A stretch of 64,000 bases of DNA from Aquimarina sp. AU58. Lineage in GTDB: Bacteria; Bacteroidota; Bacteroidia; Flavobacteriales; Flavobacteriaceae. The notes beneath the pieces were generated by a model that ran no database searches, was not told where the DNA came from, and was given only the letters and a program-made list of their open reading frames with translations. Position 1 is the stretch's first letter. Each line of letters starts with the position of its first letter. Where the stretch lies: NCBI RefSeq assembly GCF_900312745.1, contig NZ_OMPD01000008.1:248001-312000 (forward strand), in the 5' to 3' direction. Positions 35,669 through 45,095 of the stretch are shown here, piece after piece. The translations under genes and the position numbers were made by a program.

Positions 35669-36115
35669 ATGAATACACAAAAATACATAGAAGATCTTCT
35701 TAAGTCACATTCATTAAAAAAAACTTCGGCACGAATAGAAATGCTTAAAATATTTCTAAATTATGATTACGCATTATCTGCAAAAGAAATAATTTCTCAT
35801 ATGAAGGTAAGTCATGATCGGGTAACTATATATCGAACATTAGGTGCTTTTGAAGAGCATGGGATATTGCATAAAGCTTCTGAAGATAGTCATGGCATAC
35901 GATATGCAATGTGTAGTCATGAATGCCCAGAAGAAGTACATTCTGATGAGCATGTTCATCTTATTTGCGAAAATTGCTCACAGACCTATTGCCTCGAAGA
36001 TATTAAAATTCCAAAAATCAAAGTTTTAGAAAAATTCCTGGCACAAAAAATAAACTATACCATTAATGGTGTTTGTAATGCATGCCTTTCTAGTTTAAAA
36101 ACAACTAATGGATAA
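35669..36115 (+). CDS. Fur-superfamily metal-dependent repressor (Fur/Zur-like)
   Basis: The 148-residue protein has a Fur-type winged helix (LKKTSARIEMLKIFLNYDYALSAKEIISHM...HDRVTIYRTLGAFEEHGILHKAS) and a dimerisation/metal domain with HVHLICENCSQTYCLED and a final CNAC. The two CxxC pairs are the structural zinc site. Whether the regulatory metal is iron, zinc or peroxide-linked is not visible. It overlaps the methyltransferase gene by 8 bases. It lies next to the far end of the peptide operon, in convergent orientation. Confidence 0.88.
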   Translation: MNTQKYIEDLLKSHSLKKTSARIEMLKIFLNYDYALSAKEIISHMKVSHDRVTIYRTLGAFEEHGILHKASEDSHGIRYAMCSHECPEEVHSDEHVHLICENCSQTYCLEDIKIPKIKVLEKFLAQKINYTINGVCNACLSSLKTTNG

Positions 36116-36716
36116 TCTCTGGAACACTCATTATCATTATTTTGATCAGAAAAAACATCCTCCAGCAGCTACTTTACGTAATGCACTAGCTCTTTCTCAA
36201 AAACTACAAATTAACCCACAAGACAGGCTAGCTGTTGATTTGGGTTGTGGGAATGGTGTAGATACTTTTGCCTTACTACAGGATAAATGGAATGTCCTTG
36301 CCATAGACAAACAAAATGAAGCCTTATTGCGAATTAAGGAAAATACTCCGGATACATACAAACAACAGCTTCAGCTTCGCTTAAATTCTTTTGAAAACAT
36401 AGATACACTTCCCGATTGCCAACTTATTAATGCCACTTTTAGTTTACCATTTTGTCACCCCGATCATTTTGACAGATTATGGAATATCATTACTTCTTCA
36501 ATACCAAAAAAAGGGATTTTTAGTGGGCATTTTTTCGGCACCAATGATGCCTGGAGCTCTAATCCTGAAATGACTTTTCACACCGAGAAACAGATAAAAG
36601 CAATGTTTAATCATTTTGATCTTATCCATTGTAAAGAAATAGAAAAACAAGGTAAAACCATATCCGGAAAAGAAAAATATTGGCATGTATTTCATATCGT
36701 AGCTCAGAAAAAGTAG
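36108..36716 (+). CDS. Class I SAM-dependent methyltransferase
   Basis: The 202-residue protein contains SAM motif I LAVDLGCGNGVDTFALLQ, the acidic turn at the end of strand 2 (VLAIDKQN), and motif II/III region INATFSLPFCHPDHF. Size and C-terminal HFFGTNDAWSSNPEMTFHTEKQI resemble TehB-like small methyltransferases, which act on small molecules. It is co-transcribed with the Fur-like gene. The substrate is unknown; a link to the peptide operon converging on it is only positional. Confidence 0.85.
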   Translation: MDNLWNTHYHYFDQKKHPPAATLRNALALSQKLQINPQDRLAVDLGCGNGVDTFALLQDKWNVLAIDKQNEALLRIKENTPDTYKQQLQLRLNSFENIDTLPDCQLINATFSLPFCHPDHFDRLWNIITSSIPKKGIFSGHFFGTNDAWSSNPEMTFHTEKQIKAMFNHFDLIHCKEIEKQGKTISGKEKYWHVFHIVAQKK

Positions 36717-36737
36717 ACTATTTATGCCTTACACTTA

Positions 36738-38102
36738 TTATTTCTGAAACGCCACTCTTTTAGAAGTCGAACTTAACAGTTTTTTAAGTTCAATAGAAGA
36801 TAGTACCCATAATACTAATGCATAGATTATATTTTCTACAACAAGCGTATAATATATCCCATTAATACCAAACATTTTTGGGAAAAACCAAATTAAAGGG
36901 AGAAACAAAATAATTTGTCGGCTTATCGGAACGATACTGGCTAGTTTTCCTTTTCCTACCGATTGAAAAAAAATAATACTACTCGAGGCAATAGGTAATA
37001 GAAATAACACTGCCAAAATACTTCTTAGATTAAAGATTTCATGAGTGTCTAAAACCATATCCGGAAGCATCAATTGAATACAAAATTCGGGAAAAATCAA
37101 CACGGGAATCATAAAAACCAGTATAAATAAAACACCACCTATCCTAAATGTTTTTATAGCTTCTATACATCTCGATATATTAGACGCGCCATAATTGATT
37201 CCTATTATAGGTTGCAAGGGTTGCAATAAACCTAATACAGGTATTGCCAAAAATGAAAATAACCTAAATGCAGCACTAAAAAAAGCAATATCATGAGCAG
37301 TACCATACCATGCTAAAGTTCTAAATAAAAAAAACTGTTTTATAACATTAGACAATTGCATAACAAAAGCAGATGTACCTACACTAATTACATCTTTTAT
37401 GATGTCTTTTTCAATCTTAATACTAAATTTTCCAGTTGCAAACGATGCTTTTTTCTTAACAAAATAGAGCGAAGTTGCAATCGCATATATAAGCATAGAT
37501 ATGATACTACTTAAGGCAGCACCAGCAATATCCATAGAAAAGGTATGAATAAATAAAGGGGTTAATGTAATATTTATTACAACAGACATTATTGTAAATG
37601 TCATTGCTTGTCTAATTTTACCTTCGGATCTAATAAGCCCATTAGCAGAAAGGCCATGGATAGTAAAGAACACCCCCAGAATAGATATTTCAAAATAAGA
37701 AACCCCATAATCCAGCATAGCTCCCGTAGCACCCATAAAAGCTACCAATTGTCTAGTAAAAAGAATACCTACAATCATTAATATCATCGAGCTTATAAGA
37801 GAAAGCGCGATCATATTAGGAATTACTTTTTGTTGTTTTTCTATATCATTGGCACCAATAGCTCTACTCAAAACCGAAGACGACCCAGCCGCAATAAAAA
37901 CAGTTACGCTGGTAATAACCAGGGTAAGCGGAAATAGTAACGAAATCCCGGCGAATGCTTCTGCGCCAATAAAATAACTTACATATATAGCATCTACCAG
38001 AGAATTAATAGAAATTACCATCATCCCTAATATTCCTGGTAAAGAAAGTTTAAGCATCAATTTCCAGAGATTATCTTTTAGTATATCTGGTTGTTTCTTC
38101 AC
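36738..38102 (-). CDS. MATE-family efflux transporter, last gene of the peptide operon
   Basis: The 454-residue protein has twelve hydrophobic helices in two halves and begins with the family-type LWKLMLKLSLPGILGMMVISINSLVDAIYVSYFIGAEAFAGISLLFPL. MATE proteins export organic cations and natural products using Na+ or H+. It starts 2 bases after the DUF5916 gene stops. Methanobactin operons also contain a MATE exporter, so export of the 36-residue peptide product is a reasonable guess. Confidence 0.88.
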   Translation of the reverse strand: MKKQPDILKDNLWKLMLKLSLPGILGMMVISINSLVDAIYVSYFIGAEAFAGISLLFPLTLVITSVTVFIAAGSSSVLSRAIGANDIEKQQKVIPNMIALSLISSMILMIVGILFTRQLVAFMGATGAMLDYGVSYFEISILGVFFTIHGLSANGLIRSEGKIRQAMTFTIMSVVINITLTPLFIHTFSMDIAGAALSSIISMLIYAIATSLYFVKKKASFATGKFSIKIEKDIIKDVISVGTSAFVMQLSNVIKQFFLFRTLAWYGTAHDIAFFSAAFRLFSFLAIPVLGLLQPLQPIIGINYGASNISRCIEAIKTFRIGGVLFILVFMIPVLIFPEFCIQLMLPDMVLDTHEIFNLRSILAVLFLLPIASSSIIFFQSVGKGKLASIVPISRQIILFLPLIWFFPKMFGINGIYYTLVVENIIYALVLWVLSSIELKKLLSSTSKRVAFQK

Positions 38103-38104
38103 GA

Positions 38105-40315
38105 CTAAAACTGTTTCAAAAAAGTAATTTTACTAATAAATTGTTGGTTCCTGTCTATAGGATCTAATGATGATTTTATTTGGGTATCGTTAAACACCAG
38201 GTAAATAAAAGACAAAGGCATATATTCCCAACTAAACCGTGCATTCCACCTTCCTTGTTTATTAAATGAGTTATACTGATAAAAGGTGGATAGTTGCATT
38301 CGGGGAGAGAGTGCTAAACGAAGGCTGGCAGAATACAAATTGGTTTCTAAATTTTCTCTTAGTATTCCTATTTTCCTAAGATTATTATATTCGTAATCTG
38401 CAGTTAAAGCAATATGAGGTAAAGGAGCGTATCGCATACCAGCTGTAATTGTATTTCTGTTTCCATTATAGAAACCTCCCCATTCATATTTAAAAGAAGC
38501 AGACAATTTTCTTGATCGATCAGAATTATATCGAACAAATTGTCGGGTATAGAAATACCTTTTTTGTTCGATTGCTAATCCCAGAGGTTTGAAATCAAAA
38601 TTTATATTTTGCCATGATGGCGTAACCGAGTATTCTACAAAACTGTTGTCTTTAAAAAATACATATACAGGAAAAAGATACAGGCTCGCCTGTTGAAACT
38701 TTTCGGGGTTTTGAAAATCATGATAGTAATTTGCAAAAAAACCTGGATCCCAACGACGAATCCACGGAAGCTTTTTAGGTCTTACAATAAAATACCCGCC
38801 AGGATTGTGTTTTATAACATCATTCTGAAAGACAAAACCTGTACCTGGATTATAATTCTTGCTTACAAAATTTGAAGACCATCCCCAATACATCTTATTG
38901 CTTCGATATCCAGAAAAAACACTTCCTGCTTCTCCCCACCTATTGGTTTGTTCATCATATGTAGACGAAATTAAATAAGAAATTGTCCATTTATTTTTTA
39001 TTCGAATTAAACCATCTATAGTTGCTGTTGTATTATTATTTTCTTCGATATCTAATACTTTACTATTTTCATCTAAGCGATGATTGATCATAACGCCTAC
39101 ATTGTTTTCTTTTCCAAAATTCTGGAGGTAACGAAATATTCCAAAATTCGCACTGGGCGCATTATCGGTATTTCTTTGGTGGATATATAACCCCGCCAGA
39201 GTTCTTTTATCGTTTCTATCGGTAAAACGTGTTCCAACATTAATCGGAGCAGGAACGGCATTAAATTTACCTTCTAACCCAATTTTTCTACTAAAAAAAG
39301 GACGAACTAAATTGTTAGAGGCTCCTGCCCAAATCCCTGAGTTTTCTAAGAAAAATTGCCTTCGCTCTGGAAAAAATATATTAAACCTATCAAGGTTGTT
39401 AACTGCTCTATCTACATCTGCCTGTGCAAAATCTGTATTAACAGTTACGTCTAAGACCGATCGTGGACTTATAGCCCATTTTGCATCCCCTCCAAATTTT
39501 AGTTTACTATCAGAGTTTTTTTCTCCTTCTGCATTAGTCGTAGTGTATTGATATAAAGAATAAGGTTCTACTCTAAGGTTTGCTCCAGAACTAGGAAGTT
39601 CTAATCCTTTTAATTGCGCAGCATATGTCATTCTATACGGAGAAAAAGATTGCGGGATGGCAGGAAAAACGGTTCGCTCATAATCTCTTCTTGCCAGTCT
39701 GCTAAATGTAATTCCCCAGGCAACATCTTCTTCTTTTTTCTGACTGTCGTACCGAATAGATGTAAAAGGTATGGCAAACTCTGCATAGTATCCTGTATCG
39801 GTTCTATGGGTGCGTACAGACCATAGTGCATTCCAATCATTATCAGTACTATTATCATTAAAGTTCTGTAAGTCTCGTTGATTACCATACGGAGTGGTTT
39901 GAAACGAGACACAGTATTGTTTGAGATTTTGAGGATCTAATTGAATACTAAAAATATCATTCTCGCCATCACTAAAATCCCTTCTTAAATCTTGTACACG
40001 AACTCCTTTTTTCCCTAATGAGTCTTCACAAAACACTCCTATGTATAGCTGCTTCTCATCAAATAAGACACGTACTTCGGTTTTATACGTATAAACTCCT
40101 CCCTGTCGGGGTTCCATTCGAAAAAAATCTTTGGTAACAGGAGCTTCCTGCCAATCAGACTCGTTTAATTTGCCATCGATTTTTATAGAACCCTTTGCAC
40201 GTTTTGCAAAAACCTGGGGAGGATCACTAGGGGGTGGAAAATTTTGATTTGTATGCTGTGCAATACCAATCATATGTTGCATAATAACTACTATGACACA
40301 AAGTAAATTTCTCAT
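38105..40315 (-). CDS. DUF5916 outer-membrane protein with N-terminal CBM9-like domain
   Basis: The 736-residue product has a signal peptide (CVIVVIMQHMIGIAQ), a family 9 carbohydrate-binding-like domain at about 35-215 (AKRAKGSIKIDGKLNESDWQEAPVTKDFFRMEP), and a long C-terminal DUF5916 region of alternating strands (PHIALTADYEYNN, MQLSTFYQYNSFNKQGRWNARFSWEYMPLSFIYLVFND) that should form an outer-membrane barrel. Family members are often called hydrolases without proof. It overlaps the preceding permease gene by 4 bases, so it is part of the operon; it may be the outer-membrane exit or receptor partner. Confidence 0.82.
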   Translation of the reverse strand: MRNLLCVIVVIMQHMIGIAQHTNQNFPPPSDPPQVFAKRAKGSIKIDGKLNESDWQEAPVTKDFFRMEPRQGGVYTYKTEVRVLFDEKQLYIGVFCEDSLGKKGVRVQDLRRDFSDGENDIFSIQLDPQNLKQYCVSFQTTPYGNQRDLQNFNDNSTDNDWNALWSVRTHRTDTGYYAEFAIPFTSIRYDSQKKEEDVAWGITFSRLARRDYERTVFPAIPQSFSPYRMTYAAQLKGLELPSSGANLRVEPYSLYQYTTTNAEGEKNSDSKLKFGGDAKWAISPRSVLDVTVNTDFAQADVDRAVNNLDRFNIFFPERRQFFLENSGIWAGASNNLVRPFFSRKIGLEGKFNAVPAPINVGTRFTDRNDKRTLAGLYIHQRNTDNAPSANFGIFRYLQNFGKENNVGVMINHRLDENSKVLDIEENNNTTATIDGLIRIKNKWTISYLISSTYDEQTNRWGEAGSVFSGYRSNKMYWGWSSNFVSKNYNPGTGFVFQNDVIKHNPGGYFIVRPKKLPWIRRWDPGFFANYYHDFQNPEKFQQASLYLFPVYVFFKDNSFVEYSVTPSWQNINFDFKPLGLAIEQKRYFYTRQFVRYNSDRSRKLSASFKYEWGGFYNGNRNTITAGMRYAPLPHIALTADYEYNNLRKIGILRENLETNLYSASLRLALSPRMQLSTFYQYNSFNKQGRWNARFSWEYMPLSFIYLVFNDTQIKSSLDPIDRNQQFISKITFLKQF

Positions 40316-41751
40316 ATTTTCTTTTTTTTCATGATTGTGAAACCTATTCCGAAAAATAAGATCGTCGCGATACTAACTTTTACTATTCCTAATAAAATAA
40401 GAGTACTCCATTTTACTTCATCTGTTTTGATTTTGAAGGATGGTAATCGCGAATAGTCCTCACGCCGTATAGGTTTATCCCAAAACAATTTCTGAAAATA
40501 GAAGTTTGAAATATTACGATGGAATGATTCGATAGAAGTATGAAACTGATGAAAGGTATTAAGATCTGTTTTTGCAATATGAATAAATATACTCTGCATA
40601 TTTACCGCAGGATTTACCCAATGAAAATCTGATATCCATTTATTTCTCTGATATACCTGATTGTTATATTGATCTACATCTTCTTTACTATGCATATCTT
40701 TTAAGGATGTTAGTGCTGCATATGCTTTTGCAAGTGTGTTATTATGGATAAGACTATCTGATCCCTGAAGGTGTGGATTATGTGCTAAAAATTCTTGAAT
40801 AACTTCTTTGGCTTCGTTCTGATCTTCTTCATTTTCAAGACTGGTTCTGCGAGTAATTTCTGCTAGTGATGTACTGTCTAATGGATACCTGGTAGTTACC
40901 CATACGTTAAGCACTGCAGGGATTATGATAAGAAAGAGCAGCCATACTCCGGCTGCCGTAATCGCCGTAAAAGACGAATTCATTTTAAAACTTACAATAA
41001 AGAAGAGTACTGCAAACCAAAATGCGCAATACATAATAACGCTAAGTATCCAAAAAAGAGCTGACAGGCTATTCTCAGAATTCATAATATTACCAGAAGT
41101 GGTTAGCCCTATCATAGAAATAAGAAGTGCTAATCCTGTAATAAGGAAGAAATATAATATGAGTCGTACTATAATAATTCTCCTGATGTTTACAGTTTGT
41201 ATATGTAGTAATGGTAGTACTCCATTCTCTTTTTCGCCAGAATATAAGCCATAGGAAAATGCTATAATCAATAAAGGGAAGAGGTAAATTAGTACAAATG
41301 ATAAATCAAAATTACCAACGTATAGTTTTACGGGATTTGCGATCTCGTTTTCAAAAAGCTGATAGTGTAAACTCATTCCTGTAAGACGGTAATAATAAGG
41401 ATGTAAATCGCATTGTCCAATTGCCAAGGCTGCGTAATCATGAGGATGTAAAATCGCATGATAACCATGTCTATGCCATGCATAGGCAGCGTCTGAAGCA
41501 ATTTCTAGTTTCTTTTTTTGTGTTACAGAAGCTAATTCTTCTTTAAAACTTGCCTGATATTGATGGAATTCGGTTTTTTCAATTTCCATTACATCCTGGA
41601 TAGTATCCCGTTGTACTTTTATCTCTGATTGCCCATAATAAATTGAATAAAGACCAAGTAAAAAAGTACAACCTAGCATTACTATTTGAAAAGTATTTCT
41701 GGTAAAAGCAATCCACTCATATCGCAATAATGTTATCGTTACTCTACTCAT
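40312..41751 (-). CDS. ABC-2 type permease with DUF3526-like periplasmic region, subunit 2
   Basis: The 479-residue protein has one N-terminal helix (about 17-37), a large periplasmic segment, then five or six helices from about 150 to 290, another soluble segment (295-440) and a final helix. The motif SYGLYSGEKENGVLPLLHIQTVNIRRIII is the ABC-2 coupling region. The paired layout with the gene before it (4-base overlap) matches DUF3526-type permeases such as those next to NosF-like ATPases. Together with the ATPase it should form a heterodimeric exporter or lipoprotein-type remodelling pump. Confidence 0.82.
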   Translation of the reverse strand: MSRVTITLLRYEWIAFTRNTFQIVMLGCTFLLGLYSIYYGQSEIKVQRDTIQDVMEIEKTEFHQYQASFKEELASVTQKKKLEIASDAAYAWHRHGYHAILHPHDYAALAIGQCDLHPYYYRLTGMSLHYQLFENEIANPVKLYVGNFDLSFVLIYLFPLLIIAFSYGLYSGEKENGVLPLLHIQTVNIRRIIIVRLILYFFLITGLALLISMIGLTTSGNIMNSENSLSALFWILSVIMYCAFWFAVLFFIVSFKMNSSFTAITAAGVWLLFLIIIPAVLNVWVTTRYPLDSTSLAEITRRTSLENEEDQNEAKEVIQEFLAHNPHLQGSDSLIHNNTLAKAYAALTSLKDMHSKEDVDQYNNQVYQRNKWISDFHWVNPAVNMQSIFIHIAKTDLNTFHQFHTSIESFHRNISNFYFQKLFWDKPIRREDYSRLPSFKIKTDEVKWSTLILLGIVKVSIATILFFGIGFTIMKKKKI

Positions 41752-43181
41752 AATACAGGTTTCTTTTTATGTGATGAATAGTTAAGAAGAAAGAAAATAA
41801 TCAACCCCCAACAACATAAGGATAATAGTTCTATTAGATATTGGCGTAGTATCTCATACGCAGACATTGTTTTATAGTGAAAACCTTTAACCGTTTTCCA
41901 TAAATTTTTACCTGCTTTATATTCATAAAACTCTCCATACTTAGAGTTTTGCGCCATATCAAGATTCATTTTCCGAACTAATTCTCTGCGATAATTTTCT
42001 GTTATTTTTTGAAAATGAATAGAAGTATTCAGATCGGTAGCAGCAAGTCCCATAGATACATTACGTACGGCTAAATATGGAGTAATAAAACTGGATAAGC
42101 TACTGATTCGATTCTGATGATTAAAAATATCGATTAACCTTTCCCAATGTATATCATATACTTTATTGCCATAATCTTCTCCGGCTTGCATTCGCATTCC
42201 TTCAAAATTTAGAGGTAGTTTATGAATTGAATCTACTTTATAATGCTGTAAATATTCTTTTTTTAATTGCTGCTCTCGGGCGATTTTTGGATTTTTTCCA
42301 TCTAAACCATTTCTAATATCTTTTTGAATAGCTTCTCTATACATTTTCATAGAAGGTAAAGGATAGAAGCTTTCTCCAAAATTAGCCGTTGTTTTTGGAA
42401 TAATAATGGTAAAAAGAATCCAACAGGTTAATAGGGTAAGTAATGCATTTCTTCCTGTTGATGATTGCATAGATACCCATACCGAAAAAGCAACAAAAAT
42501 CGATAAGTATATGGCATACACTATTAGTAGAAATAATACTCGTAATCCAACATCGGGGATACTACCAGAATCTGTTATCGCTGTAGATAAAATAAAAGCG
42601 ATTACAAAAAACGGAATCACTATAGCAAAGAGAATACTTACATATGCTATTATTTTCCCTTTAATTATAGAAGAATAAGATACTCCCTGACTTATTAACA
42701 ATTTGAGAGTTCCATTTTCTCTTTCTTCGGTAAATGCAGTAAATGCCAAAAATATAATGAGTAAAGGAATTAATATTTGAAATACCATTGCTGCACTAAG
42801 TTCTCCAAACCGAATCATACTGCTATGATCTTGTGCCGGGCGAAACATAAATTCGTGTTGGTAGTGAGCTTCAAGGTATACAGAAGTTCCTGTATAGGTA
42901 TCTAATCCAAAATCAAATAAGCTTAATATAGTTTTTGGTTTAAATACAAAAGTCCCGTAATGAGCAGCTATATGGGGGTGTTTGTCACCTTGCTCTAACC
43001 ATTCTGTTCTATTTTCTTGCTTAGCCTGTTCTATAATAACTCGTTGTTGATTATAGGCCACATATCCTGTATATAAGGCAATACTAAGCAACCCCATGAT
43101 TACTATAGCAAGAGCTGCTATTAGCTTTTTCCGCAATGCGATTTGTATTTCTTTTTTGGCAATTAGTAGTACTGCATTCAT
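41748..43181 (-). CDS. ABC-2 type permease with DUF3526-like periplasmic region, subunit 1
   Basis: The 477-residue protein is homologous in plan to its neighbour: an N-terminal helix (AALAIVIMGLLSIALYTGYVAY), a periplasmic segment, a helix block with AFTEERENGTLKLLISQGVSYSSIIKGKII (the coupling motif), a second soluble segment and a C-terminal helix. It starts 4 bases after the ATPase stop and overlaps the second permease by 4 bases. Two different permease halves with one ATPase gene point to a heterodimer. Confidence 0.82.
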   Translation of the reverse strand: MNAVLLIAKKEIQIALRKKLIAALAIVIMGLLSIALYTGYVAYNQQRVIIEQAKQENRTEWLEQGDKHPHIAAHYGTFVFKPKTILSLFDFGLDTYTGTSVYLEAHYQHEFMFRPAQDHSSMIRFGELSAAMVFQILIPLLIIFLAFTAFTEERENGTLKLLISQGVSYSSIIKGKIIAYVSILFAIVIPFFVIAFILSTAITDSGSIPDVGLRVLFLLIVYAIYLSIFVAFSVWVSMQSSTGRNALLTLLTCWILFTIIIPKTTANFGESFYPLPSMKMYREAIQKDIRNGLDGKNPKIAREQQLKKEYLQHYKVDSIHKLPLNFEGMRMQAGEDYGNKVYDIHWERLIDIFNHQNRISSLSSFITPYLAVRNVSMGLAATDLNTSIHFQKITENYRRELVRKMNLDMAQNSKYGEFYEYKAGKNLWKTVKGFHYKTMSAYEILRQYLIELLSLCCWGLIIFFLLNYSSHKKKPVL

Positions 43182-43185
43182 CTTA

Positions 43186-43887
43186 TCAATTGTGCATGTG
43201 TTTCAAATACATTTTTTCAAGATCCTGAAAACTAACGTCTTTGGATTCAAACTTTTCTAACAATACCCCTTCTTTCATTATACCAATGTGTGTACCTGTG
43301 TCTTTTGCTCTAAAAAGATCATGTGTTGCCATTAATGTGGTTACTCCTCTTTCTTTCATATTTAATAATAATTCAGAAAATTCATTACTGGCTTTGGGAT
43401 CTAATCCAGATGTGGGCTCGTCTAGCAGTAATACTTTTGCTCCTCGTGCCCGGGCCAGCGCAATACCCACTTTTTGGCGCATTCCTTTAGAGTAACTACT
43501 TACTCTTTTGCGTATAAAATCTTTCTGCAAGCCAGATTGTATTAATAATTCTTCCAGCTCACTTTTGTTTTGATTTCCTCCGCCCAATCCACAAAAAAAA
43601 TGGAGATTTTCTAGCCCGGTCAGGTTTTTGTATAACATCAGGTTTTCGGGAATATAGGATAGCAATTGTTTGGTTTCCTTAATATGCATGGTGACATCCA
43701 TATTATTGATCATAGCTTTACCATGAGTTGCATCTATAAAATTTAGAAATAGATTAATAGTAGTCGATTTCCCTGCTCCATTTGCCCCTAACAGACAAAA
43801 AATTTCTCCTTCTTTTATCGTAAGATTTAAAGATTTTAGAGCGGTGAAATCTCCATATTTTTTTGTTAAATCAATTGCTTCAAGCAT
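43186..43887 (-). CDS. ABC transporter ATP-binding protein
   Basis: The 233-residue ATPase has Walker A GANGAGKSTT (about 34-43), Q-loop region LLSYIPENLMLYKNLTG, signature YSKGMRQKVGIALARA, Walker B VLLLDEPTSGLDP and switch His in MATHDLFRAKD. It is of the DrrA/NosF-like export class and powers the two ABC-2 permeases directly downstream. The gene starts 7 bases after the lipoprotein gene. NosF-like ATPases serve copper enzyme assembly in other bacteria, which fits but does not prove a metal theme. Confidence 0.92.
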   Translation of the reverse strand: MLEAIDLTKKYGDFTALKSLNLTIKEGEIFCLLGANGAGKSTTINLFLNFIDATHGKAMINNMDVTMHIKETKQLLSYIPENLMLYKNLTGLENLHFFCGLGGGNQNKSELEELLIQSGLQKDFIRKRVSSYSKGMRQKVGIALARARGAKVLLLDEPTSGLDPKASNEFSELLLNMKERGVTTLMATHDLFRAKDTGTHIGIMKEGVLLEKFESKDVSFQDLEKMYLKHMHN

Positions 43888-43894
43888 TTTTATA

Positions 43895-45079
43895 TTATTT
43901 TAGAGTGATTAACCCTGTTATATAACCACTGGTGCTTTTCATTTTCTTTGAAACATTACCCGAACTAATTTCATAACTATACAAAGCATCTTCTTCTGTA
44001 CCTGCAATGGCAAAAAGAACTTCATTATCAGAAACTTGCTTCATAAATGATGTTCGGGATGCTGCAAATGTATTAGGTAGAGAGGCCTCTAAATCCCCTA
44101 AATCTTGAGCTTTAGAAAGATCAATTTTTCGATATCTAAAAGAAGGATTAGCTCCATCTGTCCCAAAAAAGTTATCATCATTTTCTGAAACGGTAGTACA
44201 TACCATTCCATTACTAAAATGATATAATCCAAAACACGTATTACCAGTAGCAGCTTTCAGGTCGAAAAAATAATCTGCGTCAAATTCTGTTTCTCCTGCT
44301 TTGATCTTAAGAACACCACTAGGTTTACCACTAAATAGTCCCGAAGCCTGAACATAAATATTCCCTTGAGCATCTGTAGTCATAATTTCGGCAGTAAGTG
44401 TATTAAAAAGTGTGGCTGTACGATCATCTGTTATAATTTTACTTAAGGTGTTTGTATTTAAATCTACCACGGCAATCTTAGCAGAACCTGATCCTCCAAA
44501 ATCATTAAGTGCGATAAATAAATTGGTATCTCTTATGATCATATCGGAATAAAAAAGGCCATCCCCAGCATCTTTTAGATTTATTTCTCCTGTAATTCTC
44601 ATCGTAGTAGGGTCAAATTGAATAACTTTAGATATTCCTCCTCCAACTGTAGCGTAACCTGTAGTTTCATTAAGAATCTCGAGAGAAGAAAAAGAATTAG
44701 ATCCCGGAATTATTATTTCTTGATCCAAAACCGCTTTACCAGTTTTATCAAACACAAATTTTTTCATAGTTGCGGGAGCACCAAAACCTGCTGTAAACAT
44801 CGATTTCCCGTCTGAGTATATAGAAGAAAACTGTCCTACTTCTGTACCATTGGTATTATCTATCGAAGGTTTATTAAGATCTGTAAGTCCTTGTAAAAAT
44901 GTCGTTTTTACATCTCCTGCACCCGATACTATGGCCAGGCCATGGTTTATTTTTACTGTCGTTTCTTCTGGAGGAATAGAATTATCGTCGCTTTTACATC
45001 CTGATAGTATACTTATTGTTGTAAAAATAAATCCTGCAAAAAGTATGTGTGCTGCTTTTTTTAATGTGTTCTTGTTCAT
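43895..45079 (-). CDS. Beta-propeller lipoprotein (DUF4374-like) next to the TonB receptor
   Basis: The 394-residue protein has a lipobox (ISILSGC, Cys28) followed by a DDN-rich spacer and a seven-bladed-type propeller of repeated strands (FSSIYSDGKSMFTAGFGAP, GYATVGGGISKVIQFDPTTM, FIALNDFGGSGSAKIAVVDLNTNT, VLFAIAGTEEDALYSYEISSGN). In Bacteroidetes, DUF4374-type lipoproteins stand beside siderophore-type TonB receptors and probably act as surface partners. It starts 16 bases after the receptor gene. Membership of DUF4374 is likely, not certain. Confidence 0.7.
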   Translation of the reverse strand: MNKNTLKKAAHILFAGFIFTTISILSGCKSDDNSIPPEETTVKINHGLAIVSGAGDVKTTFLQGLTDLNKPSIDNTNGTEVGQFSSIYSDGKSMFTAGFGAPATMKKFVFDKTGKAVLDQEIIIPGSNSFSSLEILNETTGYATVGGGISKVIQFDPTTMRITGEINLKDAGDGLFYSDMIIRDTNLFIALNDFGGSGSAKIAVVDLNTNTLSKIITDDRTATLFNTLTAEIMTTDAQGNIYVQASGLFSGKPSGVLKIKAGETEFDADYFFDLKAATGNTCFGLYHFSNGMVCTTVSENDDNFFGTDGANPSFRYRKIDLSKAQDLGDLEASLPNTFAASRTSFMKQVSDNEVLFAIAGTEEDALYSYEISSGNVSKKMKSTSGYITGLITLK

Positions 45080-45095
45080 TACTATAGTTTTTGTA

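Noticed and set aside
36201..37230. A GTTGCAAGGGTTGCAA copy inside the MATE gene as a third operator
   Set aside because: It is a direct repeat within coding sequence, not a palindrome, so it does not match the GCAACA-N-TGTTGC operators.
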